Source: Vulcanimicrobiota bacterium (GTDB lineage Bacteria > Pseudomonadota > Gammaproteobacteria > Xanthomonadales > Rhodanobacteraceae). From it: a stretch of 62,083 nt of DNA. Every line of letters starts with the position of its first letter. The stretch's first letter is position 1. Both the position numbers and the translations under genes were made by a program. The DNA is taken from NCBI GenBank assembly GCA_903970555.1, contig CAJCJD010000207.1:1-62083 (forward strand), written 5' to 3'. Positions 34,793-43,990 of this stretch are shown one piece after another. The notes beneath the pieces are model-generated. The model did no database searches and was not told where the DNA came from. It was given only the letters and a program-made list of their open reading frames with translations.

Positions 34793-36352
34793 TCAGGACA
34801 CGGCCTTTTGCGCCGTACCTGTGAAATCTTCCGAAAAATGATCGAGCGCGCTCAGCACCGGAAACGGTGCCATGCCCCCTAATGCGCAAAGCGAACCTGC
34901 CACCATGGTTTGACATAGATCGCGCAACAGCACTTCGTTGCGCTCGCGTTCGGCAACACTGCCCGCGACGATGCGATCGATCACCTCTACGCCACGTGTG
35001 GAACCGATACGGCACGGCGTGCATTTGCCGCAGGATTCGATTGCGCAGAACTCCATCGCGAAGCGTGCTTGTGCAGCCATGTCGACGGTATCGTCGAATA
35101 CCACCACGCCACCGTGGCCCACCATGCCGTTGATCGCGGCGAAGGCTTCGTAGTCGATCGGCGTATCCAGTCGGGATACGGCAATATACGCACCCAAGGG
35201 ACCGCCCACCTGTATCGCACGTACGGGACGGCCACTGGCGGTGCCCCCGCCGTAATCTTCGATCAATTCGCGCAGGGTAAGGCCGAAGGCACGCTCCACC
35301 AACCCTGGGCGCTTGATGTTGCCGGCCAGCTGCAACGGCAACGTGCCGCGCGACCGACCCGTGCCGAAATCCCGATAAAACGTCGCGCCACGATCCAGAA
35401 TGATCGGAACCGTTGCTAGCGTGATCACGTTGTTGATGACGGTGGGCTTGCCGAACAAACCCTGGATGGCCGGTAGCGGAGGCTTGAAGCGCACTTGTCC
35501 GCGCTTGCCTTCCAGGCTTTCCAGCAGCGAGGTTTCCTCACCGCAAATGTACGCGCCAGCGGCCATGCGCACTTCCAGATGGAAGGTCTTGCCGCTGTCG
35601 CAAAGGTTATCGCCTAGAAATCCACCCGCTTTGGCAGCGTCGATCGCCGCTTCAAGCGCACGTTGCGCATGCGGGTATTCGATGCGCAGATAGATATAGC
35701 CCTGCGTTGCACCGACGGCGAGTCCGGCAATGGTCATCCCTTCGATCAGCACAAAGGGGTCCCCTTCCATGATCATGCGATCGGAGAAGGTGCCCGAATC
35801 GCCTTCGTCCGCATTACATACGATGTATTTCTGGTCGGCACCGGCATCGAGGCATGTCTTCCACTTGATGCCAGCCGGAAAAGCCGCGCCGCCACGGCCA
35901 CGCAGACCAGAGTCAATCACTGCTTGCACGATGGCTGACGGTTCCATCTTCAAAGCTGCAGCGAGGCCCCTGTACCCACCGTGCGCGCGGTAATCGTCGA
36001 GGCTGCGAGGGTCCACGACACCCACGCGCGCAAAGGTGAGGCGTTGCTGGCTTTTCAGCCAGGGAATCTCTTCAGTGAGTCCCAGCGCGAGAACATCCTC
36101 ACCACCATGCAGGAAGTCGGCATCGAATAGAGCGGCGACATCGGTCGCCTGCACAGGGCCGTACGCAATACGCCCGCTGGCAGTTTCCACTTCCACCATC
36201 GGCTCCAGCCAATACAAGCCACGCGAACCGTTGCGCACGATGCGAACATCGAGGTTGCGCGTCTGCGCTTCTGCCTCAATGACTTTAGCCACGTCTTCCG
36301 CGCCCAACGACAACGCGCCGGCATCGCGCGGCACATAAACCGTGATGCTCAT
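34793..36352 (-). CDS. fdsB: NAD-dependent formate dehydrogenase beta subunit FdsB (FMN/NAD)
   Basis: 519 residues. An N-terminal thioredoxin-like region (about 1-110) is followed by the NuoF-like core: [33 protein letters not shown] (FMN/NAD site), [20 protein letters not shown] and the [4Fe-4S] motif [13 protein letters not shown] with the distal Cys in AGSLCALGG. It transfers electrons from formate to NAD. ATG 36352 overlaps the fdsG stop (ATGA) and was preferred over an in-frame codon 21 bases upstream. Confidence 0.95.
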   Translation of the reverse strand: MSITVYVPRDAGALSLGAEDVAKVIEAEAQTRNLDVRIVRNGSRGLYWLEPMVEVETASGRIAYGPVQATDVAALFDADFLHGGEDVLALGLTEEIPWLKSQQRLTFARVGVVDPRSLDDYRAHGGYRGLAAALKMEPSAIVQAVIDSGLRGRGGAAFPAGIKWKTCLDAGADQKYIVCNADEGDSGTFSDRMIMEGDPFVLIEGMTIAGLAVGATQGYIYLRIEYPHAQRALEAAIDAAKAGGFLGDNLCDSGKTFHLEVRMAAGAYICGEETSLLESLEGKRGQVRFKPPLPAIQGLFGKPTVINNVITLATVPIILDRGATFYRDFGTGRSRGTLPLQLAGNIKRPGLVERAFGLTLRELIEDYGGGTASGRPVRAIQVGGPLGAYIAVSRLDTPIDYEAFAAINGMVGHGGVVVFDDTVDMAAQARFAMEFCAIESCGKCTPCRIGSTRGVEVIDRIVAGSVAERERNEVLLRDLCQTMVAGSLCALGGMAPFPVLSALDHFSEDFTGTAQKAVS

Positions 36353-36849
36353 GTCGCCTCCGAGTGCAGCCACGCGTCAAAACTCTCGGGTGTAACACGA
36401 CCTTTCAACTCATCGTCAACCATCATCGCCGGCGAACATGCGCAATTGCCCAAACAGTAGACGGGCTCCAGCGTCCATGCGCCATCGGTTGTGGTTTCGT
36501 GGAAATCCACACCCAGCCTGTGCTTGATGTGTTGCTCAAGTTTCACTGCACCCATCGATTGGCAGGATTCTGCGCGGCACAGATAGATGACGCGCCTGCC
36601 GGCCGGATGCGTGCGAAAGAAGTGATAGAACGTGACGACACCATGCACATCGGCGCGCGAAAGATTCATTTCGCGTGCGAGCAACGGTATCGCTTCTTCC
36701 GGTACATAGCCCAAGGCGGATTGGATGCCATGCAGAATCGGCAACAACGCGCCCGGTTGGTCCTTCAACCGGGCAGTCACGTCGAGTACCGCATCGCGGA
36801 TCTTCTCGTCGATGGGCGGTAACGACGTAACGTTCTTGACAGATTTCAT
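36349..36849 (-). CDS. fdsG: NAD-dependent formate dehydrogenase gamma subunit FdsG (NuoE-like)
   Basis: 166 residues with a thioredoxin-like [2Fe-2S] fold. The four ligands lie in [12 protein letters not shown] and [15 protein letters not shown]. It relays electrons within the soluble formate dehydrogenase complex and associates with FdsB. The protein starts 10 bases after the transporter stop, so the transporter and fds genes probably form one transcript. Confidence 0.94.
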   Translation of the reverse strand: MKSVKNVTSLPPIDEKIRDAVLDVTARLKDQPGALLPILHGIQSALGYVPEEAIPLLAREMNLSRADVHGVVTFYHFFRTHPAGRRVIYLCRAESCQSMGAVKLEQHIKHRLGVDFHETTTDGAWTLEPVYCLGNCACSPAMMVDDELKGRVTPESFDAWLHSEAT

Positions 36850-36859
36850 GCTATCGACC

Positions 36860-38506
36860 TCAGAACAATGCGGCCGCTTTGCTAACGGCTATCCACACGC
36901 CGATCAGGAACGGAATGCCTACCAGCGCCCAGGCAACGGCGCCGATCGCACCAAGGCTTCCACGCGCGGCGTCTGCGGCGCTTGCCGTGACAAGAGGCAC
37001 CTCGTGCTGCAAAGAGCGTTCGTGCGCGAGTTCCTCAGGTGTCATATGGTGCGCTTCCTTTACCGGCTTGACCAGCAAGTTGGCGATAAACCCGATGAAC
37101 AGCAAGCCGGCCAAAATGTACAACGTGCGGTCATAAATCAGGCTCTTGGCGACACCCGCGTCAAGCTGCGCCTGACGCACGGCGGCGATCAAAAACGGCC
37201 CTACTACGCCAGCGACCGACCATGCCGTCAGCAGACGTCCGTGGATGGCGCCAACCATTTGTGTACCAAAAATGTCCGCCAGGTAAGCAGGCACCGTTGC
37301 GAAGCCGCCGCCGTACATCGACAAGATCACGCAGACCGCAGTCACGAACATCGCGGCAAGGCCCATGTGTCCCAGCGTCGGCAAGCTGCAATACAGCGCG
37401 ATACCAAGCAGGAAAAACACCACGTAAGTGGGCTTGCGACCGATGAAGTCGGATGTAGATGCCCAAAAAATGCGACCCAGGCTATTGAACAGGCTGATCA
37501 ATCCGACCAGACCTGCTGCCGCTGCGGCGATCGCGGCTTTTTGCGCGGTCGTCAGTGTGACAGCCGTATCCACACCAAGCAGACGGCTACCGAACACATC
37601 CTGGAACATGGGGCTGGCCATCGAGATCACACCGATGCCTGCCGTCACATTCATGCACAACACGATCCAGATCAACCAGAACTGCGGCGTCTTCCAAGCG
37701 CGATTCAGATGCACATGATGCTGTGTGATCAGCTTGTTCGACGATGTAGCAGGCCCCGTCCAGCCGAGCGGCTTCCAGCCATTCGGCGGCACTCGGAAAC
37801 CGAATGCACCGGCCGACATCGCGACGAAGTAAAGGATGCCCATTGTGATCAATGTACTCGCCACCCCTGGCACGTCGCCTTGCGCGAAACGGCCCATAAG
37901 CGCCACCGCAATCGGCGCACCGATCATCGCGCCACCGCCATACCCCATGATCGCGAAGCCGGTTGCCAGACCGCGCCGGTCTGGAAACCATTTAATTAGG
38001 GTGGAAACCGGTGTGATGTAGCCAAGACCCTGCCCCACTCCGCCAATTACGCCGCAACCGAGAAAGGTGAGCCATAGCTGGTGCATCGATACGCCTATGC
38101 CGCCGATCACCAATCCGCCACCCCAACACAATGCGGCAATGAAACCAGCCTTACGTGGCCCGGCACGTTCGAGCCAACCACCCCAGATTGCCGCCGAAAT
38201 ACCCAGCATGGCGATGAAGGTTTCAAAAATATGCGTGACAGCCGGCACCGTCCAATTACAGGACGCGGCAAACAATTGAGTAAAGAAACCCAGGCTTTGG
38301 CAGCTGGGTGCGCCAGGCACCAGCTTGCTCATTGGCAACCAGAACACCGAAAACCCGTAAGCCATACCAATACACAAATGGATGGCTAAAGCGGCCGGCG
38401 GTACTAGCCAGCGATTGAAGCGAGACCCTGCGATAGTGCGCTCCCTTGCCAACAAACCCGGCGCCTTTCCCCTGGACGCCGTTACAGCCTCAGGCACTAC
38501 AGTCAT
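36860..38506 (-). CDS. OFA-family major facilitator (oxalate/formate antiporter-like)
   Basis: 548 residues. Twelve MFS helices begin at about residue 35 ([17 protein letters not shown]). [20 protein letters not shown] and [20 protein letters not shown] are OFA signatures. A C-terminal extension adds two possible helices and a [13 protein letters not shown] segment. It likely carries formate or oxalate, matching the formate dehydrogenase genes 10 bases downstream; the true substrate is inferred. The start has GGAGA in front. Confidence 0.88.
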   Translation of the reverse strand: MTVVPEAVTASRGKAPGLLARERTIAGSRFNRWLVPPAALAIHLCIGMAYGFSVFWLPMSKLVPGAPSCQSLGFFTQLFAASCNWTVPAVTHIFETFIAMLGISAAIWGGWLERAGPRKAGFIAALCWGGGLVIGGIGVSMHQLWLTFLGCGVIGGVGQGLGYITPVSTLIKWFPDRRGLATGFAIMGYGGGAMIGAPIAVALMGRFAQGDVPGVASTLITMGILYFVAMSAGAFGFRVPPNGWKPLGWTGPATSSNKLITQHHVHLNRAWKTPQFWLIWIVLCMNVTAGIGVISMASPMFQDVFGSRLLGVDTAVTLTTAQKAAIAAAAAGLVGLISLFNSLGRIFWASTSDFIGRKPTYVVFFLLGIALYCSLPTLGHMGLAAMFVTAVCVILSMYGGGFATVPAYLADIFGTQMVGAIHGRLLTAWSVAGVVGPFLIAAVRQAQLDAGVAKSLIYDRTLYILAGLLFIGFIANLLVKPVKEAHHMTPEELAHERSLQHEVPLVTASAADAARGSLGAIGAVAWALVGIPFLIGVWIAVSKAAALF

Positions 38507-38756
38507 GTTTGTCTCCGTTTGCAGGTCGGAACAACTGATGCGTTGCATCGCATGGGCGACATGCGTGACTTTAGCTTAAGCGAGGGAGCAAACGCTTACG
38601 ACGTGCGTCGCAGATATACCGCTACGCAACATGACAGATTTAAGAACGCGCGCATGGGCGCAGCAAGCTCGCGCCTGAAAGCGCTTTTTGGACTAACCAA
38701 GCATGGGATTCGACTGCAGTGGATTCTTGCAGCGCAATAGAAGTGCCTGGCGTGGA

Positions 38757-39734
38757 TCAGCGCGACGCCAGGCGTGCCTGCACTTCTGCGTAGATACGCG
38801 CGCGCTTGGCGGTAAACCAACCCATCACGCCATTGACCGGGATCGGCAACACACCCGCAAGCCGGGATGCGTCGGCGACGCGTTGCAGATGGGCGCTATG
38901 GAAATCGGCAAAAGCCTGTGCAAGTTCCGGCGTAGTGAACGGTGTCTGGACGTACTCGTCCATCACCGCACCGAGCGTCGCTGCTGCACGGCGCGCGATC
39001 TCGACGTTGGCGTGCGCAACCTTCGTATCACCATCAGGAACGTTGTACGCAGCCTCAATGGCCTTCGCCAGCTGCCGGAATTCGGTTGCGTGCAGCGGGC
39101 GGCATGAAATCGGCGCCTTCGCGCGAGTCAGCAGCCATGTCTGGTCATTGCGGGCCAATGCGCCGGAATTGTTCGTCGCAACGTCAAGAGCGTCGCTGTA
39201 GCTATACGCGAACTCACCCATCAGTTCGATGGCCAGTTCTTCGCGCACCATTGGGATGTCGCGTCGGATGCCATCGCGTCCATACCAGCGAATGTATTCC
39301 GGAGTGACTTGCTGAAAGCTGCCGCGCTGCGGGCGCGTAAACAGCCGTTCTTCCGCATCACCCTGCAAACCGGTGTGGACGGCTTTCATGCCCGAGGCAC
39401 GCGCGGCAAGCACGCGATCGAGCAGCACTTCGGCGGTAACCAGTTCGTGATGGTATTCGCCGAACAGACTGTCGTCGTCGGCATGGGCGAAGTAAACGAA
39501 ACGAATATGCCGTATCACGCGCGCAGCACGCCGCGCCCTTTTTGCAGGGTCATTGAAGCGGCGCTTCCACGCGCGCAAACGGCCGACCAGGCCCGCGGCG
39601 CCGACAATGGGCTGCGTGGCAAGGTCGCCGTGCGCAGACGGCAGATTGTTGAGTAGCGCGCCCACTTCGCGGTCGGATGCGGCCGCGGCATTTATGGCAT
39701 CGCCATCATCGAAACAAGCTTCTGATTCACACAC
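38757..39734 (-). CDS. Protein of unknown function, about 325 residues
   Basis: A GTG at 39734 with GAGG eight bases upstream gives a 325-residue soluble protein without signal peptide or membrane helix. Features: RARRAARVIRHIRFVYFAHA, FGEYHHELVTAEVLLDRVL, and a largely helical C-terminal half. I recognise no family or catalytic motif. It stands alone between the formate operon and a 548-bp gap. Its normal codon use supports a real gene. Confidence 0.65.
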   Translation of the reverse strand: MCESEACFDDGDAINAAAASDREVGALLNNLPSAHGDLATQPIVGAAGLVGRLRAWKRRFNDPAKRARRAARVIRHIRFVYFAHADDDSLFGEYHHELVTAEVLLDRVLAARASGMKAVHTGLQGDAEERLFTRPQRGSFQQVTPEYIRWYGRDGIRRDIPMVREELAIELMGEFAYSYSDALDVATNNSGALARNDQTWLLTRAKAPISCRPLHATEFRQLAKAIEAAYNVPDGDTKVAHANVEIARRAAATLGAVMDEYVQTPFTTPELAQAFADFHSAHLQRVADASRLAGVLPIPVNGVMGWFTAKRARIYAEVQARLASR

Positions 39735-40282
39735 ACCGACACCCTCAAACTACAAGCGTGCGCGACAATGTCCATTGCCGTTCGCAACGCGTTGAAGAAT
39801 CGCCTTCGAGTTCCATGGCAGAGAGCGCCTCGGCAGCGCGGTGATGCCAGTTTTAGCCTCCATGGCCGCACGCACCCTGCGCGCATGGAGCACACCGCTC
39901 CACGCACGTTGCGGGGCAACGTCGCGAATACCTTCGCCGTCGTCGGACCACCGGTTGGGCCGGCTTAGGTCCACCATCTCCATGTCCACACTCAGGACAG
40001 CCCGGATCGACCTGACGCGCACGCAACGGTGCGCACGGAATCCGCGTATGGATCAATTAGCTGCCGTGAAGTCCAACACGAATGCCGAGGGGGAATCGTT
40101 CGTGGGACTGCACACGTTGATATGTCGGGGTCGCCAACTCGGCGAACGACACATCAGCGCCCTGGGGAACACCCATTATAACGATTACATGGCGGCAAAC
40201 GTTAAATCCATGACCTCTGACACATGATTTTTTCAAACAGGCTTTTGAGTCATCGCGTACCCATTGCTATGGGCAGAAAGGC
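39735..40282. other. 548-bp region without a recognisable gene
   Basis: A plus-strand frame of 128 codons (39841-40227) has biased, Arg/Thr-rich composition and no family resemblance or ribosome site. Small inverted repeats occur (for example GGAGC-ACACC-GCTCC near 39885-39903). The region must carry the promoter of the unknown gene to its left. Nothing else is evident. Confidence 0.35.
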
Positions 40283-40702
40283 TCAATGCGTTGGCGGCCC
40301 TTTCAACTCCACCATGTTGCCTTGTGGATCAAAGAGATAAATCGATGGCCCCTCGCCCTTGGCACCGTAGCGGCTACCGATTTCGCCGATATGCACGCCG
40401 TGCGCTTTGAGGTGCGCCACGATGGCGGCCTCGTCGTAGCCCTCTACGCTCAGGCATAGATGGTCCATGTTGTGCCCTTCGGTACCAGGGCCCGCACCGC
40501 CATGGCGGCCCAACTTACCGCCCAGACTAACCAGATCGATAAGCGAAGCACCGGCACGAAGTTGCACCAGGCCGATGTCGTCTTGCCGGCGTTCCAGTGT
40601 GCAACCCAGCACGTCGCAATAGAAAACCAGCATGGTGGGAACGTCGTAGACGCGCAGAACCAGATGATCGAGCTGCTCGATGCGAAAAGGCGGTTTATTC
40701 AT
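40283..40702 (-). CDS. VOC superfamily protein (glyoxalase/dioxygenase-like)
   Basis: 139 residues forming one vicinal oxygen chelate domain. Metal-ligand candidates are His in LDHLVLRV, His in MDHLCLSV and Glu in MVELKGP, as in single-domain VOC proteins. YDVPTMLVFYCDVLGC and IYLFDPQGNMVEL are typical. Substrate is unknown; possible roles include glyoxalase, thiol transferase or dioxygenase chemistry. It diverges from the gcvP leader. Confidence 0.88.
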   Translation of the reverse strand: MNKPPFRIEQLDHLVLRVYDVPTMLVFYCDVLGCTLERRQDDIGLVQLRAGASLIDLVSLGGKLGRHGGAGPGTEGHNMDHLCLSVEGYDEAAIVAHLKAHGVHIGEIGSRYGAKGEGPSIYLFDPQGNMVELKGPPTH

Positions 40703-40813
40703 GCGTTTTGTCCGTCACCCGGGCATGGACCTGAATGACGATGGGCGGTTCCCGGGAGCCCGAGGCTACTCCTGCCGCCGTAAAAACGGCAGTGCGAAAG
40801 CCCTTGCTCAGGG

Positions 40814-40819
40814 TATAAT
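40814..40819 (+). promoter_or_regulatory. -10 element of gcvP leader promoter
   Basis: A perfect TATAAT lies 20 bases before the first aptamer. No strong -35 is found at 16-18 bp. A hairpin CTGCCG...CGGCAG precedes it (about 40772-40792). Confidence 0.6.
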
Positions 40820-40838
40820 TGACCTCTTGATGTTCATG

Positions 40839-41003
40839 GTGGGAGAAGCGGGCAAACACCCGCTGCCGAAGGCGCAACGCCCGTAATCGCTCAGGCTCCA
40901 TACCGCCGTGAACCAAGACTCTGGAGAGACCGGTTAGATCCGGCGCCGAAGGTGCACGAAGCGAAACCATCGCTTCCAAACTCTCAGGCAAAAGGACAGA
41001 GGG
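40839..41003 (+). ncRNA. Tandem glycine riboswitch controlling gcvP
   Basis: Two aptamers in series. The first runs GTGGGAGAAGCGGGC...CTGCCGAAGGCGCAA...CGCTCAGGCTCCATACCGCC; the second CTGGAGAGACCGG...GCGCCGAAGGTGCA...CTCTCAGGCAAAAGGACAGAG. These are the hallmark blocks of cooperative glycine riboswitches before gcv genes. Downstream, GCGTGC...GCACGC (about 41012-41029) and GGGGCG (41001-41006) with CGCCCC (about 41039-41044) can pair and form the expression platform just before the gcvP ATG. In this family glycine usually turns expression on. Confidence 0.93.
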
Positions 41004-41048
41004 GCGCCCCGCGTGCGGCCTGCACGCGTTCTTCGGACGCCCCATGCC

Positions 41049-43919
41049 ATGAGTCAGAAAAAAGCCCCTTCGCTACGCGAACTCGAGCACCACCACGCCT
41101 TTATCGAGCGCCACATCGGCCCGAACGATGCCGAGATCGCGCAGATGCTGCATGTGATCGGTCACGGCTCGCTCGAAGCGATGACCGACGCGATCGTGCC
41201 GGGCCAGATCAAATCCAAGCAGCCGCTGGCGCTGCCGGAAAGCGTCACCGAGGAAGAAGCGCTGGCGAAGATCCGTGTTATCGCGCGCAAGAACAAGGTG
41301 TTCAAGAATTTCATCGGCCAGGGTTACTACGGCACGCTCACACCGAACGTCATCCTGCGCAATATTCTGGAAAATCCCGCGTGGTACACGGCCTATACGC
41401 CGTACCAGGCGGAGATTTCGCAAGGCCGAATGGAAGCGCTGATCAACTTCCAGACCATGGTGGCCGACCTCACGGGCATGGATATCTCCAACGCCTCGCT
41501 GCTGGACGAAGCCACCGCCGCGGGCGAAGCGATGACGCTGGCCAAGCGTTCGGCCAAATCCAAGTCCAACGTGTTCTTCGTCGCCAACGACGTGCATCCG
41601 CAAACGCTGGAAGTGCTGCATACGCGCGCTGACGGCATCGGCATCGAACTGCATGTGGGCGATGCGGCTGACGCCATCAAGGTCGACAGCTTCGGCGTGT
41701 TGCTGCAGTACCCAAATACCTTCGGCCAGATTCATGATTACCACGCAGTGGCCGATGCGGTGCATGCGCGCGGCGGCATCGTCGCTGTCGCTACGGATCT
41801 GCTCGCGCTGACGCTCATCGCGTCGCCAGGCTCGTGGGGCGCGGACATCGTGATCGGCAACAGCCAGCGTTTCGGCGTGCCGTTCGGTTTCGGCGGTCCG
41901 CATGCCGCCTATCTCGCTTGCCGTGATGCGTACAAGCGTTCGATGCCGGGCCGTCTGATCGGCGTGTCGGTGGATGCGGAAGGCAAGTCCGCCTATCGCC
42001 TCACCTTGCAAACGCGCGAGCAACATATCCGCCGCGAGAAAGCGACGTCCAACATCTGTACGGCACAGGTGCTGCTCGCCGTGATGGCCAGCATGTATGC
42101 CGTGTACCACGGCCCGGAAGGCCTGTCGCGCATCGCACATCGCACACATCGCCTCGCGGCCATCCTCGCCGCCGCATTGCGTAGCGCAGGCATGGAAGTA
42201 GGCCATGATTTCTTCGACACCTTGCTGGTCACCAACGTCGACGCTGATGCGATTCATGAGAAGGCTGAGAGCCTCGGCATCAACCTGCGCCATATCCATG
42301 GCCAGAGCGTGGGTATCAGCCTCGACGAAACCACCACGCGCGCCGACGTGCTCGCACTTGCCAACTTGTTCAGTGCCGACCTTAGCGACATCGACGAACT
42401 CGACGCCGCCACACCCGATGCATTGCCAGCTGCTTTGTTGCGCAAGACTCCTTTCCTGCAACATCCGGTGTTCAACACGCACCACAGCGAACACGAGCTG
42501 CTGCGCTACATGCGCTCGCTAGCCGACAAGGATCTGGCGATGGATCGCACCATGATCCCGCTGGGCAGCTGCACCATGAAGCTCAACGCCACTGCCGAAA
42601 TGATTCCGGTGACATGGCCGGAATTCGGCGCCATCCATCCGCTGGCACCCATCGATCAGACGCAAGGCTACAAGCAACTGATCGAAGAACTCGAAGCCAT
42701 GTTGGTGGAATGCACCGGCTACGACGCAGTGAGCCTGCAGCCGAACTCCGGCGCGCAAGGCGAATACGCCGGCCTGCTGGCGATTCGCGCCTATCACCGT
42801 TCGCGCAACGAAGACCATCGCGACATCTGCCTGATTCCCGAATCCGCACACGGCACCAACCCGGCCTCCGCGCAGATGTGCGGCATGACCGTGGTCGTGA
42901 CCAAGTGCGATAGCAATGGCAACGTCGATATCGACGATATCCGCGCTAAGGCGGAAAAATACGCCGATCGCCTCGCCGCGCTGATGATCACCTACCCCTC
43001 CACGCACGGCGTGTTTGAGGAAGACGTGGTGTGCATCTGCGAAATCGTGCATCAGCACGGTGGCCAGGTGTACACCGATGGCGCCAACATGAATGCGCTC
43101 GTCGGCGTCGCCAAGCCCGGCAAGTGGGGTTCGGACGTCTCGCACCTCAACCTGCACAAGACCTTCTGCATTCCGCACGGCGGCGGCGGCCCCGGCGTTG
43201 GCCCTTGCGCGGTGAAGTCACACCTTGCGCCGTTCCTGCCGCGCACGCTCGGTGGTGAAGGCAACGTCGGCATGGTCAGCGCAGCCAGCTTCGGCAGCGC
43301 CAGCATCCTGCCGATCTCGTGGATGTACATCACGCTGATGGGTCAAGAAGGTCTACGCAAAGCGACCCAGGTTGCGTTGCTCAACGCCAATTACATCGCC
43401 AAGCGCCTCGCGCCGCATTACGAAACGCTCTACACCGGCCGTAACGGCCTGGTGGCGCATGAGTGCATCCTCGACCTGCGTCCGCTCAAGGACAGCACCG
43501 GCATCAGCGCCGAAGACGTGGCCAAGCGCCTTATCGACTTCGGCTTCCACGCACCGACGCTCAGCTTCCCAGTCGCCGGCACGCTGATGGTCGAACCGAC
43601 CGAAAGCGAATCGATGCACGAGCTGGATCGCTTCATCGACGCGATGATCCAGATCCGCGACGAAATCCGCGCTATCGAGGACGGCAGCCTGGATCGCGAA
43701 GACAACCCGCTCAAGAACGCCCCGCACACCGCCACCATGGTGACCGGCTCCGAGTGGACCCACGCCTACCCGCGCGAACTCGCCGCCTTCCCGCTGCCAA
43801 GCCTAAGGCTGCAGAAGTATTGGTCGCCGGTTGCGCGTGTGGACAACGTCTACGGCGACAAGAACGTGATGTGCGCGTGCATTCCGATCGATGCGTACAA
43901 GGAAGAAGCCGAGGTGTAA
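41049..43919 (+). CDS. gcvP: Glycine dehydrogenase (decarboxylating), P-protein
   Basis: 956 residues, the single-chain form of P-protein. The PLP lysine lies in [18 protein letters not shown] near residue 707. [19 protein letters not shown], the Gly-rich [14 protein letters not shown] and the C-terminal NAPHT are present. It decarboxylates glycine and passes the aminomethyl group to lipoyl-GcvH. gcvT and gcvH are not adjacent. The ATG at 41049 was chosen over an upstream GTG that lies inside the riboswitch platform hairpin. Confidence 0.96.
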   Translation: MSQKKAPSLRELEHHHAFIERHIGPNDAEIAQMLHVIGHGSLEAMTDAIVPGQIKSKQPLALPESVTEEEALAKIRVIARKNKVFKNFIGQGYYGTLTPNVILRNILENPAWYTAYTPYQAEISQGRMEALINFQTMVADLTGMDISNASLLDEATAAGEAMTLAKRSAKSKSNVFFVANDVHPQTLEVLHTRADGIGIELHVGDAADAIKVDSFGVLLQYPNTFGQIHDYHAVADAVHARGGIVAVATDLLALTLIASPGSWGADIVIGNSQRFGVPFGFGGPHAAYLACRDAYKRSMPGRLIGVSVDAEGKSAYRLTLQTREQHIRREKATSNICTAQVLLAVMASMYAVYHGPEGLSRIAHRTHRLAAILAAALRSAGMEVGHDFFDTLLVTNVDADAIHEKAESLGINLRHIHGQSVGISLDETTTRADVLALANLFSADLSDIDELDAATPDALPAALLRKTPFLQHPVFNTHHSEHELLRYMRSLADKDLAMDRTMIPLGSCTMKLNATAEMIPVTWPEFGAIHPLAPIDQTQGYKQLIEELEAMLVECTGYDAVSLQPNSGAQGEYAGLLAIRAYHRSRNEDHRDICLIPESAHGTNPASAQMCGMTVVVTKCDSNGNVDIDDIRAKAEKYADRLAALMITYPSTHGVFEEDVVCICEIVHQHGGQVYTDGANMNALVGVAKPGKWGSDVSHLNLHKTFCIPHGGGGPGVGPCAVKSHLAPFLPRTLGGEGNVGMVSAASFGSASILPISWMYITLMGQEGLRKATQVALLNANYIAKRLAPHYETLYTGRNGLVAHECILDLRPLKDSTGISAEDVAKRLIDFGFHAPTLSFPVAGTLMVEPTESESMHELDRFIDAMIQIRDEIRAIEDGSLDREDNPLKNAPHTATMVTGSEWTHAYPRELAAFPLPSLRLQKYWSPVARVDNVYGDKNVMCACIPIDAYKEEAEV

Positions 43920-43947
43920 GGCATCGGCGTGGAGAGTAACTAGCAAT

Positions 43948-43980
43948 AAAAAAGGCCCCGCAAATGCGGGGCCTTTTTTT
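43948..43980. terminator. Bidirectional terminator between gcvP and the M1 aminopeptidase gene
   Basis: GGCCCCGC (43954-43961), loop AAAT, GCGGGGCC (43966-43973), with six A before and seven T after. It can end both converging transcripts. Confidence 0.93.
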
Positions 43981-43990
43981 GTTACGACAA

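Noticed and set aside
39841..40227. 128-codon plus-strand frame in the gap before the VOC gene
   Set aside because: Arg/Thr/Ser-rich composition, no ribosome site and no family resemblance.
41073..42494. 473-codon minus-strand frame opposite gcvP
   Set aside because: The gcvP frame carries all family motifs; the antisense frame has none and lacks a ribosome site.
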